DNA from: Pyxidicoccus trucidator
GTDB taxonomy: Bacteria > Myxococcota > Myxococcia > Myxococcales > Myxococcaceae
Direction of reading: 5' to 3'
Assembly: GCF_010894435.1 (NCBI RefSeq)
Contig: NZ_JAAIXZ010000034.1
Location: 1 to 64,000, forward strand
Length of the DNA stretch: 64,000 bases
Below, piece after piece: positions 43,007-53,055 of this stretch. Positions within the stretch are counted from its first letter, which is position 1. Each line of letters starts with the position of its first letter. Position numbers and translations under genes: made by a program. The notes below the pieces were generated by a model that worked only from the letters and a program-made list of their open reading frames with translations, was not told the DNA's origin and searched no databases.

Positions 43007-44842
43007 TCACGGGTCCAGGAACGCGCGCTTCAGGGACTGGATGAGCGGGTTGCGCTGCCCCTCGGGCTCCCGGGGGAGATAGCCCTGGTTGATGGTCCAG
43101 ATGATGGCCCCGCCCAGGCCCTGGTCCCTCACATACCGGCCCTTGGCCGCGATGGACCGCTCGTCCTCATAGGAGATGTAGTCGCAGAGCTCGGGGCCGG
43201 CCGGCAGGTTGAAGGACAGGTACGACGCCTGCGCTTCGTCGTCCCAGCGGTACGCCCGGGGCTCGTAGTAGTCCCTCATGATGAAGTTGAAGCTCATCCG
43301 GTTGTCGCCCGGCCCCACGTACGCGCCCGGGCGGTTGGCGAACGGGATGCGTGGCTCCGTCACGCCCCGGAAGCACTGCCCGAAGAAGCCGATGCCCACC
43401 CCCAGCCGCCCCGCGGGAACCCCCGCCGCCAGGTAGAGCTGGACGGAGCCATCCACGGAGGCGGGGCGGTTGGGCGTATGGCCCAGCACCGGGCTGGTGT
43501 GCCAGCTCTCCCAGCCCGACAAGTGGTAGCTCATGGCGTAGGTCATGATGTTCAGCTGGTCGACTCGCGCCGCGAGCTGCGCCATGAACTCCGCCCTCGC
43601 GCGGCTTATCCCGAAGTTGAGGTTCTCCGGGTACACCGGCACGGTGAGGATGATGCCGGGCCGCGCCGCGCGCAGGTCATCCAGCAGCGCCAGCAGTCGC
43701 TCACCGTCATCGGGCCGGGGCGTCTCCTCAGGGCAGTCCTCGTTGGGAGTGCATTCCCTGGCGGGAGATCTCTCGGCCGCCAGGTCGATGGGCTCCCAGT
43801 CCACGTCGATGCCGTCGAAGCCCAGCTCGTCCATGAGCCGGATGAGGTTGTGTACGAAGGTGGCGCGCGACTCGGGGGCGGTGGCCAGCACGAAGTTGTC
43901 GTGCTCGCCTTCGCCGCCCAGCAGCATCAAGGCCTTGCGTCCATGCTCACGCGCCCGCTGCGCCAGCTCCTTCGCGACGCGGCGCCCGTGGTCGGGGTTC
44001 GGGTGGATGTCCAGGTCTGGGTTCACCCAGCCATAGATTCCCGGCTTGAAGCGGCCGACGATGAGGTGGGTGAGGCCCGACAGGTCCACCTCCTCCACCG
44101 GGAGCTCGGAGCCCACCGCCGCCGCATAGCCGACCCAGTAGCCCGACACCCAGCTCGCAGGCGCTCCGCCTGCCTGGGGCCGCACCAACGGGGTGGCTGC
44201 TTCGGGGCCATCCCCCACCTCGTTGGTGGCCACCACCTTGAAGCGGTAGGGCACTCCATTGAGCAGGTCGGGAATGAGGACCTTCACCTCCGTCGGAGGC
44301 ACCGTCACCGTGGCGCCGCCCGGCTCCACGGTGATGCGGTAGGAACTCAGAGGGCGCCCCCCGAAGCTCGCGGGTGGCACCCAGCTCAGGTACATGGCCT
44401 TGTTGCCCGCCGTCGCGCGGATGGCCCGGGGCTGGCCGGGGACGGTGGGGTTCGCCACCTCCGTGCCAGCCCGCGGCGTCACAGTCTCCGTCGGCAGGGA
44501 GGAAGGGCCTTCCCCCATGACGTTCACCGCCGACACCTTGAAGACGTAGGAGAAGCCGTTGTTGAGCCCGCGCACGGTGGCCTGCATCACGTCCGACGTG
44601 ACGATGGCGCCGCCACAGATGGGCTCGCAGCGGACCATGTAATACATGAGCGGGTTGCCGCCATCCGTCGAGGGAGGCGTCCACCGCACCAGCGCGAGGG
44701 TGTCCGCGGCCTCGGCCGTCACCGCCTGCGGGGCACCAGGCAGCCCCGTGGCGTCGGGCTTCCCGCCTCCACAGCCTCCCAGCAGCGTGCAGAGTCCGAG
44801 CAGAACCGCCCCCCACGGCTTCGTCGCTGACCGCGTTGTCAT
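43007..44842 (-). CDS. Lipoprotein with two Fn3 domains and a GH18 chitinase-like domain
   Basis: 611 residues. Lipobox LLGGC (Cys24). Two fibronectin type III domains (about 34-122 and 133-222; PGAPQAVTAEA...WTPPSTDGGNPLMYY and PGQPRAIRATAG...WVPP in pieces) precede a glycoside hydrolase 18 TIM barrel (about 230-600). The barrel motif FDGIDVDWE at 342-350 has the full DxxDxDxE pattern with Glu350 as proton donor, so activity is likely. Substrates would be chitin, peptidoglycan or other N-acetylglucosamine polymers, in line with prey or fungal cell-wall digestion at the cell surface. Divergent from the M20 peptidase gene; the 220-bp gap has AT-rich patches fit for promoters. Confidence 0.92.
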   Translation of the reverse strand: MTTRSATKPWGAVLLGLCTLLGGCGGGKPDATGLPGAPQAVTAEAADTLALVRWTPPSTDGGNPLMYYMVRCEPICGGAIVTSDVMQATVRGLNNGFSYVFKVSAVNVMGEGPSSLPTETVTPRAGTEVANPTVPGQPRAIRATAGNKAMYLSWVPPASFGGRPLSSYRITVEPGGATVTVPPTEVKVLIPDLLNGVPYRFKVVATNEVGDGPEAATPLVRPQAGGAPASWVSGYWVGYAAAVGSELPVEEVDLSGLTHLIVGRFKPGIYGWVNPDLDIHPNPDHGRRVAKELAQRAREHGRKALMLLGGEGEHDNFVLATAPESRATFVHNLIRLMDELGFDGIDVDWEPIDLAAERSPARECTPNEDCPEETPRPDDGERLLALLDDLRAARPGIILTVPVYPENLNFGISRARAEFMAQLAARVDQLNIMTYAMSYHLSGWESWHTSPVLGHTPNRPASVDGSVQLYLAAGVPAGRLGVGIGFFGQCFRGVTEPRIPFANRPGAYVGPGDNRMSFNFIMRDYYEPRAYRWDDEAQASYLSFNLPAGPELCDYISYEDERSIAAKGRYVRDQGLGGAIIWTINQGYLPREPEGQRNPLIQSLKRAFLDP

Positions 44843-45064
44843 TGGCGCACCCCTCTGAGCAAGCGCTATATAGGACGACTCCCTGACACTTACAGCGGAA
44901 AGTTGTATATCAGCGATTTCCGGGACTCTCCGACCTGAATACCCGTTGCACCTGTCTCAGGGTGTGAGAATTCTGGAGGGTGCCTGGGGGCCCATTCCGG
45001 GCGGTGGGCGAAGCCGGGCTCGCGCGGTCTGTTAGCGTTCCGCCCCCCTCTCGCGAGCCCACCG

Positions 45065-46525
45065 ATGAAACGCCTCCTCCTGCTGCTCCTCCTTGGCCTC
45101 TGCCTGCTGGCTGGCGTCCTCGTGGTGCGGGCGCTCCGCTTCACCTCCCGCCAGGTCGTCCCGGAGTCCGCGGCGCCGTTCTCCGTGGACGCGGACGCGG
45201 CGGCGGCCCGACTCGCGGGGGCGCTGCGGCTCAAGACAGTCGCGGCGTCAGAGGGGGTGCCGGCCGAGGACGCCGCCTTCACCGCGCTCCATGACTACCT
45301 GCGGGCGCAGTTCCCCCGCGTCCACGCGGCGCTGCGGCGCGAGCCGGTGGGCCCGCACTCCGCCCTCTACACCTGGGCGGGCACGGACACGTCCCTCAAG
45401 CCCGCGCTGCTGCTGGGGCACCTGGACGTGGTGCCCGTGGAGCCCGGCACCGAGGCGGCCTGGACGCGCCCTCCGTTCAGCGGCGACGTGGCGGACGGGT
45501 ACGTGTGGGGCCGGGGCTCGCTGGACGACAAGGGCAGCGTGCTGGCCATCCTCGAGGCAGTGGAGGCGCTGCTGGCCGCGGGGTACCAGCCGAAGCGCAC
45601 GGTGCTGCTGGCCTTCGGCGGGGACGAGGAGGTGGGCGGCCACGCGGGCGCGGAGGCCATGGCGCGCCTGCTCCGCGAGCGGAACGTGACGCTGGAGTCC
45701 GTGCTGGACGAGGGGGGGATGATGTTGACGGGCACCGTCCCGGGCGTGGCGGCGCCGGTGGCCCTGGTGGGCGTGGCGGAGAAGGGCTTCGTCAGCGTGG
45801 AGCTGGGGGTGGAGGGGGAGGGCGGCCACTCGTCCATGCCCCCGAAGCAGACGGCCGTGGGCATCCTCAGCCGCGCCGTCACGCGCCTGGAGGAACATCC
45901 GATGCCGGCGGAGCTGCGCGGGGGCAGCCGGGCGCTCTTCGAGTACATGGGGCCGGAGATGCCCTTCGGCCTGCGGCTGCTCTTCGCCAACCTGTGGCTC
46001 TTCGAGCCGCTGGTGCTGCGCCAGTTGAGCGCCCAGCCCTCCACCAACGCGGCGGTGCGCACCACCACCGCGGCCACCATGTTCGAGGGCAGCGTGAAGG
46101 ACAACGTGCTGCCGGCGCGTGCTCGCGCGGTGGTGAACTTCCGCATCCTCCCCGGCGACACCGTGGAGGGCGTGCTCGCGCACGTGCGCCGCGTGGTGGA
46201 GGACTCCCGGGTGAAGCTGCGCACGCTGGACTTCCAGAGCGAGGCCTCGCCGGTGTCACGGACGGACTCGGAGGCCTGGGGCGTGCTGCAGCGGAGCATC
46301 CGCCAGGTGTTCCCCGAGGCCCTCGTCTCCCCCTACCTCATGGTGGGCGCCGCCGACGCGCGCTACTTCACCGGGCTGAGCGACAGCGTCTACCGCTTCA
46401 TGCCCCTGCGCCTGGAGCGCGAGGACCTCCCGCGCCTGCATGGCCGCGACGAGCGCGTGTCCGTGCAGGGCTACGCGGGCGCGGTGCGCTTCTACGCTCA
46501 ATACCTGCGCAACACCGCCGGCTGA
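45065..46525 (+). CDS. M20-family metallopeptidase (PM20D1/carboxypeptidase S-like)
   Basis: 486 residues with an N-terminal membrane helix (about 4-22) that anchors it or acts as an uncleaved signal. The di-zinc site is conserved: GHLDVVPV (His, Asp), GRGSLDDKG (bridging Asp) and GDEEVGGHAGA (catalytic Glu pair). A lid domain (about 240-350, starting EKGFVSVELGVEGEGGHSS) follows, then the last His ligand region near the C terminus. The long length and membrane segment match carboxypeptidase S and PM20D1, which cleave or form N-acyl amino acids and small peptides. Localisation is most likely periplasmic. Confidence 0.92.
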   Translation: MKRLLLLLLLGLCLLAGVLVVRALRFTSRQVVPESAAPFSVDADAAAARLAGALRLKTVAASEGVPAEDAAFTALHDYLRAQFPRVHAALRREPVGPHSALYTWAGTDTSLKPALLLGHLDVVPVEPGTEAAWTRPPFSGDVADGYVWGRGSLDDKGSVLAILEAVEALLAAGYQPKRTVLLAFGGDEEVGGHAGAEAMARLLRERNVTLESVLDEGGMMLTGTVPGVAAPVALVGVAEKGFVSVELGVEGEGGHSSMPPKQTAVGILSRAVTRLEEHPMPAELRGGSRALFEYMGPEMPFGLRLLFANLWLFEPLVLRQLSAQPSTNAAVRTTTAATMFEGSVKDNVLPARARAVVNFRILPGDTVEGVLAHVRRVVEDSRVKLRTLDFQSEASPVSRTDSEAWGVLQRSIRQVFPEALVSPYLMVGAADARYFTGLSDSVYRFMPLRLEREDLPRLHGRDERVSVQGYAGAVRFYAQYLRNTAG

Positions 46526-46742
46526 AAGACTTGCGAGACATGTCCAAACAGGCGTCCCGGAGCGCTTGCTTCGATTTGTGAGACAGCGGGGAAGCCAAGG
46601 CTGGCTGCTCTCCTCGGCATGCATGTGGATGTGGGCGCGAGTCACGCGTAACGAGCGAAAGTCCGCTCGCCCTGCACATGTGCGTGCACCCTGGACTGTA
46701 TGGGGGGCACCGAGGGGCCGGGCTGCTCGGATGCATTGACAC

Positions 46743-48500
46743 ATGGCTCAAGCAATTTCAGCATCCATGGTCATGCGGACCCCCTCCAGGCATACCCCCC
46801 GAATCGCGAGACTCGTGCTCGCTTCTCTTCTTGTCGCCCTCGCCGCATGTGGAGGCGGCGGTGGCTCCTCGAAGCCGGATGGCGGCTCCACCCCGGACCC
46901 GACGGACTCCGGCGTGGACTCGGGCACCCTCACCTGTGGTGATCGCGAGCGCCAGCCCACCGAGGCCTGTGACGACGGCAACGCGGTGAGCGGCGACGGC
47001 TGCAACGCGGACTGCTCCGTCGTGGAGTCCGGCTGGTCCTGCGACACCGCCGGCCGACCCTGCATCCGCACCGAGGGCTGTGGCAACGGCCGCGTCGAGG
47101 CCCCCGAGGCGTGCGACGACCGGAACATCACCTCCAATGACGGCTGCAGCGCCACCTGCACGGTGGAGGCGGGCTGGAACTGCCCGCAGTCCGGTGGCCG
47201 CTGCCAGGCCGCGGCGTGCGGTGACCGCATCATCGCCGGCGACGAGGAGTGCGAGGACGGCAACAGCGCCGCGGGCGACGGCTGCAGCAACGTGTGTCGC
47301 CTGGAGTCCGGCTGGAAGTGCCCCACCGTCGGCCAGGCCTGCGCGCGCACCAACTGTGGCGACAACGTGCGCGAGGGCACCGAGCAGTGCGACGACGGCA
47401 ACCATGACATGGGTGACGGCTGCTCGCCCCTGTGCGTGAAGGAGCCGGACTGCACCGACGGCGTCTGCCAGGCGGTGTGCGGCGACGGCGTCATGCTGCC
47501 CAACAGCACCGCCGAGGAGTGCGACGACGGCAACGCCCGCGCCAACGACGGCTGCTCGCCGACCTGTGTGCTCGAGGATGGCTACGCGTGCCAGGTCATC
47601 AAGGACGCCCCGCCGGCCACCGTGTCCATCCCCGTCGTCTACCGTGACTTCCGCGGCTATGACCTGCCGGCGGGGAACGGCCTGCCGAGGGGCCACATCG
47701 ACTTCGAGAACAGCAACGCTGGCCATGAGACGGGAATCGTTGCGGCCACCCTGGGCAGCGACGGCAAGCCCGTGTACGGCAAGGAGGGCGTCACCTCCGG
47801 CAACACCCATGGCAGGGCGGCGTTCGACCAGTGGTACCGCGACGTGGCGAACGTCAACATGACCGTCGTCAGCACGCTGGACCTCGCGCGCCAGGCGAAT
47901 GGCTCGTACGTGTTCGACGACCAGAGCTTCTTCCCGCTCGACAGCGCGGGCTGGGTGGCCGCGGGCAGGGAGTCGCTCCGCTCCGGTGGGCACAACTTCA
48001 ACTTCACCAGCGAGGCCCGCTACTGGTTCGAGTACAAGGGCACCGAGGTGCTCATCTTCCGCGGTGACGACGACGTGTGGGTGTTCATCAACGGCCGCCG
48101 TGCGCTGGACCTGGGCGGCGTCCACGGGCCGCTGGAAGGCACCATCACCCTGTCCTCGCAGGCCACCGCGCTGGACCTGGACGTGGGCGGCATCTACGAG
48201 GTCGTGGTGCTCCAGGCCGAGCGCCACACCACCGGCTCCTCCTACAAGCTCACGCTCAACAACTTCGAGACCCAGCGCACGGTGTGCACCGCGACGTGCG
48301 GCAACGGCACCGTGGACTCGGGCGAGGAGTGCGACGACATCGCCAATGACGGCGGCTACGGGCAGTGCGGCCGTGGCTGCGTCTGGGGTCCCCGCTGCGG
48401 CGACGGCATCCAGCAGTCCGACAACGGCGAGGAGTGCGACGACGCCAACTCGAACCCCCGCGACGGCTGCGACAACACCTGCAAGCTCATCATCGGCTGA
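46743..48500 (+). CDS. Lipoprotein with DUF4215 Cys-rich repeats and fibro-slime domain
   Basis: 585 residues; starts at 46743 or the ATG at 46773, neither with a clear ribosome-binding site. Lipobox ALAAC, then a Gly/Ser/Pro linker. Four to five DUF4215 (Myxococcus cysteine-rich) repeats with the core E.CDDGN....DGC...C span about 65-290. A fibro-slime/PA14-like beta domain follows (about 295-515: YRDFRGYDLPAG, WYRDVANVNMTV, GDDDVWVFINGRRALDLGGVHG). Two more Cys-rich repeats close the protein. Fibro-slime domains occur in adhesive surface proteins of myxobacteria and fibrobacters; the DDDVWVFING loop should bind Ca2+. It is likely surface-exposed and adhesive, possibly involved in sugar binding or predation. 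Confidence 0.88.
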   Translation: MAQAISASMVMRTPSRHTPRIARLVLASLLVALAACGGGGGSSKPDGGSTPDPTDSGVDSGTLTCGDRERQPTEACDDGNAVSGDGCNADCSVVESGWSCDTAGRPCIRTEGCGNGRVEAPEACDDRNITSNDGCSATCTVEAGWNCPQSGGRCQAAACGDRIIAGDEECEDGNSAAGDGCSNVCRLESGWKCPTVGQACARTNCGDNVREGTEQCDDGNHDMGDGCSPLCVKEPDCTDGVCQAVCGDGVMLPNSTAEECDDGNARANDGCSPTCVLEDGYACQVIKDAPPATVSIPVVYRDFRGYDLPAGNGLPRGHIDFENSNAGHETGIVAATLGSDGKPVYGKEGVTSGNTHGRAAFDQWYRDVANVNMTVVSTLDLARQANGSYVFDDQSFFPLDSAGWVAAGRESLRSGGHNFNFTSEARYWFEYKGTEVLIFRGDDDVWVFINGRRALDLGGVHGPLEGTITLSSQATALDLDVGGIYEVVVLQAERHTTGSSYKLTLNNFETQRTVCTATCGNGTVDSGEECDDIANDGGYGQCGRGCVWGPRCGDGIQQSDNGEECDDANSNPRDGCDNTCKLIIG

Positions 48501-48697
48501 GCCGGCGCTCGCGGTAGCAGTCGCAAGCTGAAGGTTCCGCTCCGGGAGCATTGACTCCCGGAGCGGGTCCTCCCAGCCCCCTCTCCAGCCGGGCCTTGGC
48601 GACCCCCGGCCGCTGGGCTAGAGAGGGGCGCGTGGGGGACGAGCAGGGGAGCAGACGCTCCCGGACAGAGCAGGCCGTACGCGAAGGGCCGTCTGGT

Positions 48698-50179
48698 ATG
48701 GTCCGCGCGAGCTCCATGGCCCCCCGTCCGTTCCTCCGTCTCCTGGCCCTCGTGTTCCTCGTGCTGGCCGTCCCGGTGCCGGGCGCGGCGGCGCGGTCCA
48801 CGGCGCTGCCGCCGGCCGACGAGGTGATGGGGGTGCTCCGCCAGCTGGAGACGGCCCGCGTGCTGGGCCGGGCCCGCGCGCTGGAGACCGAGCTGGAGGA
48901 CCAGGCCCGGGCGCGCCCGAATGACGCCATGCCCCGCATCTACCGGGCGTGGCTCACGTTCCCCGCGGACGGGTGCTGGAACGAGCTCAAGGCCATCTCC
49001 ACCCTCTACCCGGAGAACCCCTGGCCCCACGTGGGCATGGGGCTCATCTACGTGCGCTGGGGGATGCTGGCGGAGGCCCGCCCGGTGTTCGCCGCCGCGC
49101 TGCGCGAGGCGCCCGGCTTTCCGCCCGCGCTGTGGGGCGAGGCGGTGCTCCTGCAGGCCGAGCGCAAGCCCCGGGAGGCGGAGGCCCGGTTCCGCGAGGC
49201 GCTCGCGGGCCTGGACGCGCCGCAGATTCGCACCGGGCTGGGGCTCCTGCTGGCCCAGCAGCCGGGGCGCGAGGCCGAGGCGCGCGCGGAGCTGACTCGC
49301 GCGGTGGAGGCCTGGCCGGAGCAACCCGAGGCCCTCAAGACGCTGGCGCGGCTGGCGCAGACGGGCAAGGACGTGCGCGCGGCGGCGGTGGCGGGGGAGA
49401 AGCTCGTCGGCCTCAAGCCCCGCGACAGGGAGGCCCACCGGCTCCAGGCCGGGCTGTGGCTGGCCGCGTCGGAGAAGGAGAAGGCCGCCGCGTCCCTGGA
49501 GCGCTACGTCGCGCTGGGCGGCGCGGAGCCCGCGTCGCTGGCGCAATGGGCGAAGCTGTACGCGGAGCTGGGGCGGGCCGCCGACGAGGAGAAGGCCCTG
49601 GCCCGGCTCATGGACGCGGACGCGAAGGACGCGGAGCCGGCGCTGCGCCTGTCGGAGCTGGCCGAGGCGCGGGGAGACGGCGCCGCCGCCGAGGCCTTCC
49701 TGGTGAAGGCGTCGGAGCGGGCGCCGGAGCGCTCGGACCTCCACGTGCGCCGGGCCCGGCTGTGCCTGAAGCAGGAGCGGCCCCAGGACGCGCTGGCGGC
49801 GTACCGCGCGGCGGCCTCGGCTTCCGCCCCGGAGCGCCGGGTACCCGAGGCGGAGGCCGAGGCCGCCGCGCTCGTCCGGCGCTTCCGCCTGCCCGCCACC
49901 CCGGCGCGGGGCACGGGGGACCAGATCTACAACCGGGTGTCGCTGGGGCTGGTGGCGCTCTACATGGAGCGGCTCAAGGAGGTGCCGGAGCTCAAGGGCA
50001 ACCTCAAGGTGCGCGTCCAGGTGGACGAGGCCGGGCGCGCCACCCAGGTGTCCGTGGTGTACGACAGCCTCAAGGACGCGCTCCTCGCCGGCCACGCCTA
50101 CTTCGCCTTCCTGGACGCGCAGTACCCTCCCGGCCGCGACACGCCTGTCTTCCAGTACGTCTTCCGCCCGCCGAAGTGA
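48698..50179 (+). CDS. Secreted TPR protein with C-terminal AgmX/TonB-like domain
   Basis: 493 residues from ATG 48698 (GAAGGG ten bases ahead; an ATG at 48716 is possible). A signal peptide ends near GAAA (about residue 34). About nine TPR hairpins with Ala/Arg/Glu-rich helices follow (about 50-390). The last 85 residues (IYNRVSLGLVALYMERLKEVP, GNLKVRVQVDEAGRATQVSVV, FQYVFRPP) resemble the small AgmX/PglI or TonB-C-like domain that in myxobacteria sits on gliding-motility and secretion proteins. It is probably a periplasmic scaffold. The gene starts about 200 bp after the fibro-slime gene. Confidence 0.75.
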   Translation: MVRASSMAPRPFLRLLALVFLVLAVPVPGAAARSTALPPADEVMGVLRQLETARVLGRARALETELEDQARARPNDAMPRIYRAWLTFPADGCWNELKAISTLYPENPWPHVGMGLIYVRWGMLAEARPVFAAALREAPGFPPALWGEAVLLQAERKPREAEARFREALAGLDAPQIRTGLGLLLAQQPGREAEARAELTRAVEAWPEQPEALKTLARLAQTGKDVRAAAVAGEKLVGLKPRDREAHRLQAGLWLAASEKEKAAASLERYVALGGAEPASLAQWAKLYAELGRAADEEKALARLMDADAKDAEPALRLSELAEARGDGAAAEAFLVKASERAPERSDLHVRRARLCLKQERPQDALAAYRAAASASAPERRVPEAEAEAAALVRRFRLPATPARGTGDQIYNRVSLGLVALYMERLKEVPELKGNLKVRVQVDEAGRATQVSVVYDSLKDALLAGHAYFAFLDAQYPPGRDTPVFQYVFRPPK

Positions 50180-50239
50180 GTCCCAGCGGAGCCGCGGCCG
50201 TCCGGCCTATGCTCCAATGGAGACGGGAGGGAAGGACCC

Positions 50240-51376
50240 ATGGCGATGGATGACACGGCGAGCCCCGAGCAGGTGGTGCGGGGGATGCTCGACAGGGCCA
50301 ACGAGCTGGGCGAGGCGGGGCAGTTCGAAGAGGCGCTCTCCCTCTACGAAGAGGTCATCCAGTGGTTCGGAGGGACGCTGTCGCCGGCCGTGCGCCTCCA
50401 GGTCCTCCGAGCGCTCGTCAACAAGGCGCTGGCGCTGGTGCAGCTGGACAGGCCCGAGGCGGTGCTGGCCGCCTGTGACGAGTCCCTCCACCAGTTCGGC
50501 GGCTCCCCCGAGCCGATGCTGCGAGAGGGGGTGGTCCGGGTGCTCCTCTACAAGTGCGTGGCCCTGGGGCAGCTGGGCCGCTCCGAGGAGGGTGTCGCCG
50601 TCTGCGACGAGGCCCTCCAGCGGCTGGAGGGCACCACGGAGCTCATCCAGCGCGAGCTGATGTCCGAGGCGCTCCTGCGCAAGGCGGTGTTCCTGCGCTT
50701 CCTGGGCCGCGCGGAGGAGGCGCTGCCCGTCCACGACGAGCTGGTGCGGCGCTTCAGCAAGGCGCCCGAGGCGGAGCTGCGGATGCAGGCCGCGAAGTCG
50801 CTCATGTTCAAGGCGTCCCTGCTGGGCCGGCTGGGCAGGGACGAGGAGTCGCTGGTCGCCTTCGAGGAGGTGGCGCGGCGCTTCGGCGACGAGCGCGCGC
50901 TGGACCTGCGGGTGGAGGTGGCGCGGGCGCTGGTGTGCCGGGCGGAGCTGCTGGGGCAGTTGCGGCGGGTGGAGGAGGCGCTGGTGGGCTTCGACGAGGT
51001 GGTGCGCCGGTACGCCGACGCGGCGGAGCCCCCGCTGCGCGAGCGCGTGGCCAATGCCCTCAACAGCGCGGGCTTCGCGCTGCTCCACGAGGCCAAGCGG
51101 CTGTGGGCCCAGGAGCAGGAGCGGGCCCTGGCCGTGCTGGAGCGGGCGCGGCAGCGGGTGGCGGCGACGCTGGAGCGCCGGCCGGGCGAGCCGCTGGCGC
51201 TGGGCAACGCGGGCTACATCGCCTTCCTCCAGGGCCGGCATGACGAGGCGCGCTCGCTGCTGACGGAGGCCCTGCGCCTGGGCGGCGAGTCCGTGCGGCA
51301 GACGGGGCTCAATGACGCCGCCCTCCACCCCATCCCCGAGGACGAGGCGTTCCGCGCGCTGCTCCACTCACTGTGA
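50240..51376 (+). CDS. Cytosolic tetratricopeptide-repeat protein
   Basis: 378 residues with a strong GGGAGGGAAGG site. Six or seven repeats of about 43 residues recur with the pattern R-x-ALVNKALALxQLxRxEEALxxxDE(V/A)xxRFG, for example RANELGEAGQFEEALSLYEEV and LMFKASLLGRLGRDEESLV. The last hundred residues form two more typical TPRs. Repeat cores are so similar that internal duplication is recent. No enzyme or membrane segment; a protein-protein scaffold. It follows the secreted TPR gene by 60 bp on the same strand. Confidence 0.85.
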   Translation: MAMDDTASPEQVVRGMLDRANELGEAGQFEEALSLYEEVIQWFGGTLSPAVRLQVLRALVNKALALVQLDRPEAVLAACDESLHQFGGSPEPMLREGVVRVLLYKCVALGQLGRSEEGVAVCDEALQRLEGTTELIQRELMSEALLRKAVFLRFLGRAEEALPVHDELVRRFSKAPEAELRMQAAKSLMFKASLLGRLGRDEESLVAFEEVARRFGDERALDLRVEVARALVCRAELLGQLRRVEEALVGFDEVVRRYADAAEPPLRERVANALNSAGFALLHEAKRLWAQEQERALAVLERARQRVAATLERRPGEPLALGNAGYIAFLQGRHDEARSLLTEALRLGGESVRQTGLNDAALHPIPEDEAFRALLHSL

Positions 51377-51409
51377 GCGCGGCGGCTTCCCGGCCCGGGC
51401 GGCGCCCTC

Positions 51410-52057
<648 letters not shown>

Positions 52058-52200
52058 GTCCGGGCTCCGCGCGTCACGGCTGCGGCCAAGCCCGCACCCG
52101 GCCGTCCGCGCCGGGGGGCGCGTGGCGGGGGCACCCTCGCACGGGTGGGCGCGGCGGGGAAGCCTCTCCCGCGTCCGCCGCCCCCCGTGCCACCCGGGCC

Positions 52201-52905
52201 CTACTCCTCGACGGGAACGCCGCTGCCGCCGTAGCCCTGGGCCTGGGTGCGCAGCCGCTCGTACTGGGCGCGGGCCTGCTGCTCCTCACGCGACTGAGAG
52301 TCCACCTTCTTCCGGGACTCCTCCACCCGGCGCTGGGCATCCGCGAGCGCGGACGAGAAGTCCGCCTCGGAGAGCTCCTCGGCGCGCACGTCCCCGCTCT
52401 TCTTCAGGGCCTTGTACTCGGCCTGATTGAGGCGCGCGTCGACCACCGCCAGCTCCCGCTCGCGCAGCTCCTTGTTCGCCTGGAGCGCTTCGATGGACTG
52501 CTCGCGCCACTTCACCTGCGCCTGGGCCGCGGTGACGCCCGTCTCCGAGTTCATCAGCTCGGCCTGCGCCCGCTCGATGTCCGCGCGCTGGCCGGTGGAC
52601 TGGGCGGCCTCCAGCGCCGCCTCGTTGGCCTCCTTGCGAAGCCGGGAGGCATCCGCGTTGCGCTTGGCCACCTGCAGCGCGCGCTCCGCGTCCTTGTGGG
52701 CCACGTCGGCCCGGGTGACTTCATCCTGGGCCTTGCGCCGCTCGGACTGGGCGGCGCGCACGTCGCCGAGCTGGTCCTCCGGGACTCGGGCCAGCCAGGA
52801 CTCATCCACCTTCGCCGCCTTGCTGGAAGCGCACCCGCTGCCCAGCACCGCCAGGGCCGCTCCCATCACCACGCCTGCGAGGACCCGCCTCTTCGCCTGG
52901 AACAT
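52201..52905 (-). CDS. Coiled-coil lipoprotein
   Basis: 234 residues with lipobox LGSGC (Cys about 25). The mature protein is a nearly uninterrupted charged helix, Ala/Glu/Arg/Gln-rich with heptad spacing (about 45-225), like DUF4398-type or Lpp/TolC-hairpin-like periplasmic proteins. It probably forms a periplasmic rod or hairpin anchored in the outer membrane. No specific function can be read. It is separate from the methyltransferase gene (150 bp) on the same strand. Confidence 0.75.
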   Translation of the reverse strand: MFQAKRRVLAGVVMGAALAVLGSGCASSKAAKVDESWLARVPEDQLGDVRAAQSERRKAQDEVTRADVAHKDAERALQVAKRNADASRLRKEANEAALEAAQSTGQRADIERAQAELMNSETGVTAAQAQVKWREQSIEALQANKELRERELAVVDARLNQAEYKALKKSGDVRAEELSEADFSSALADAQRRVEESRKKVDSQSREEQQARAQYERLRTQAQGYGGSGVPVEE

Positions 52906-53055
52906 GCACTCGTCTCCTTCCGTTGCGCGCGTTACCTGACGGACACGGTAGTCACGCCACGTGGACGCCGTGCGGAGCGGAGGGACGGCCGCACGGCCGC
53001 CCCACGTCCGGGCTCACGTCAGGACACGGAGGGAGCAGGCGGCCTGGCGGGCGCC

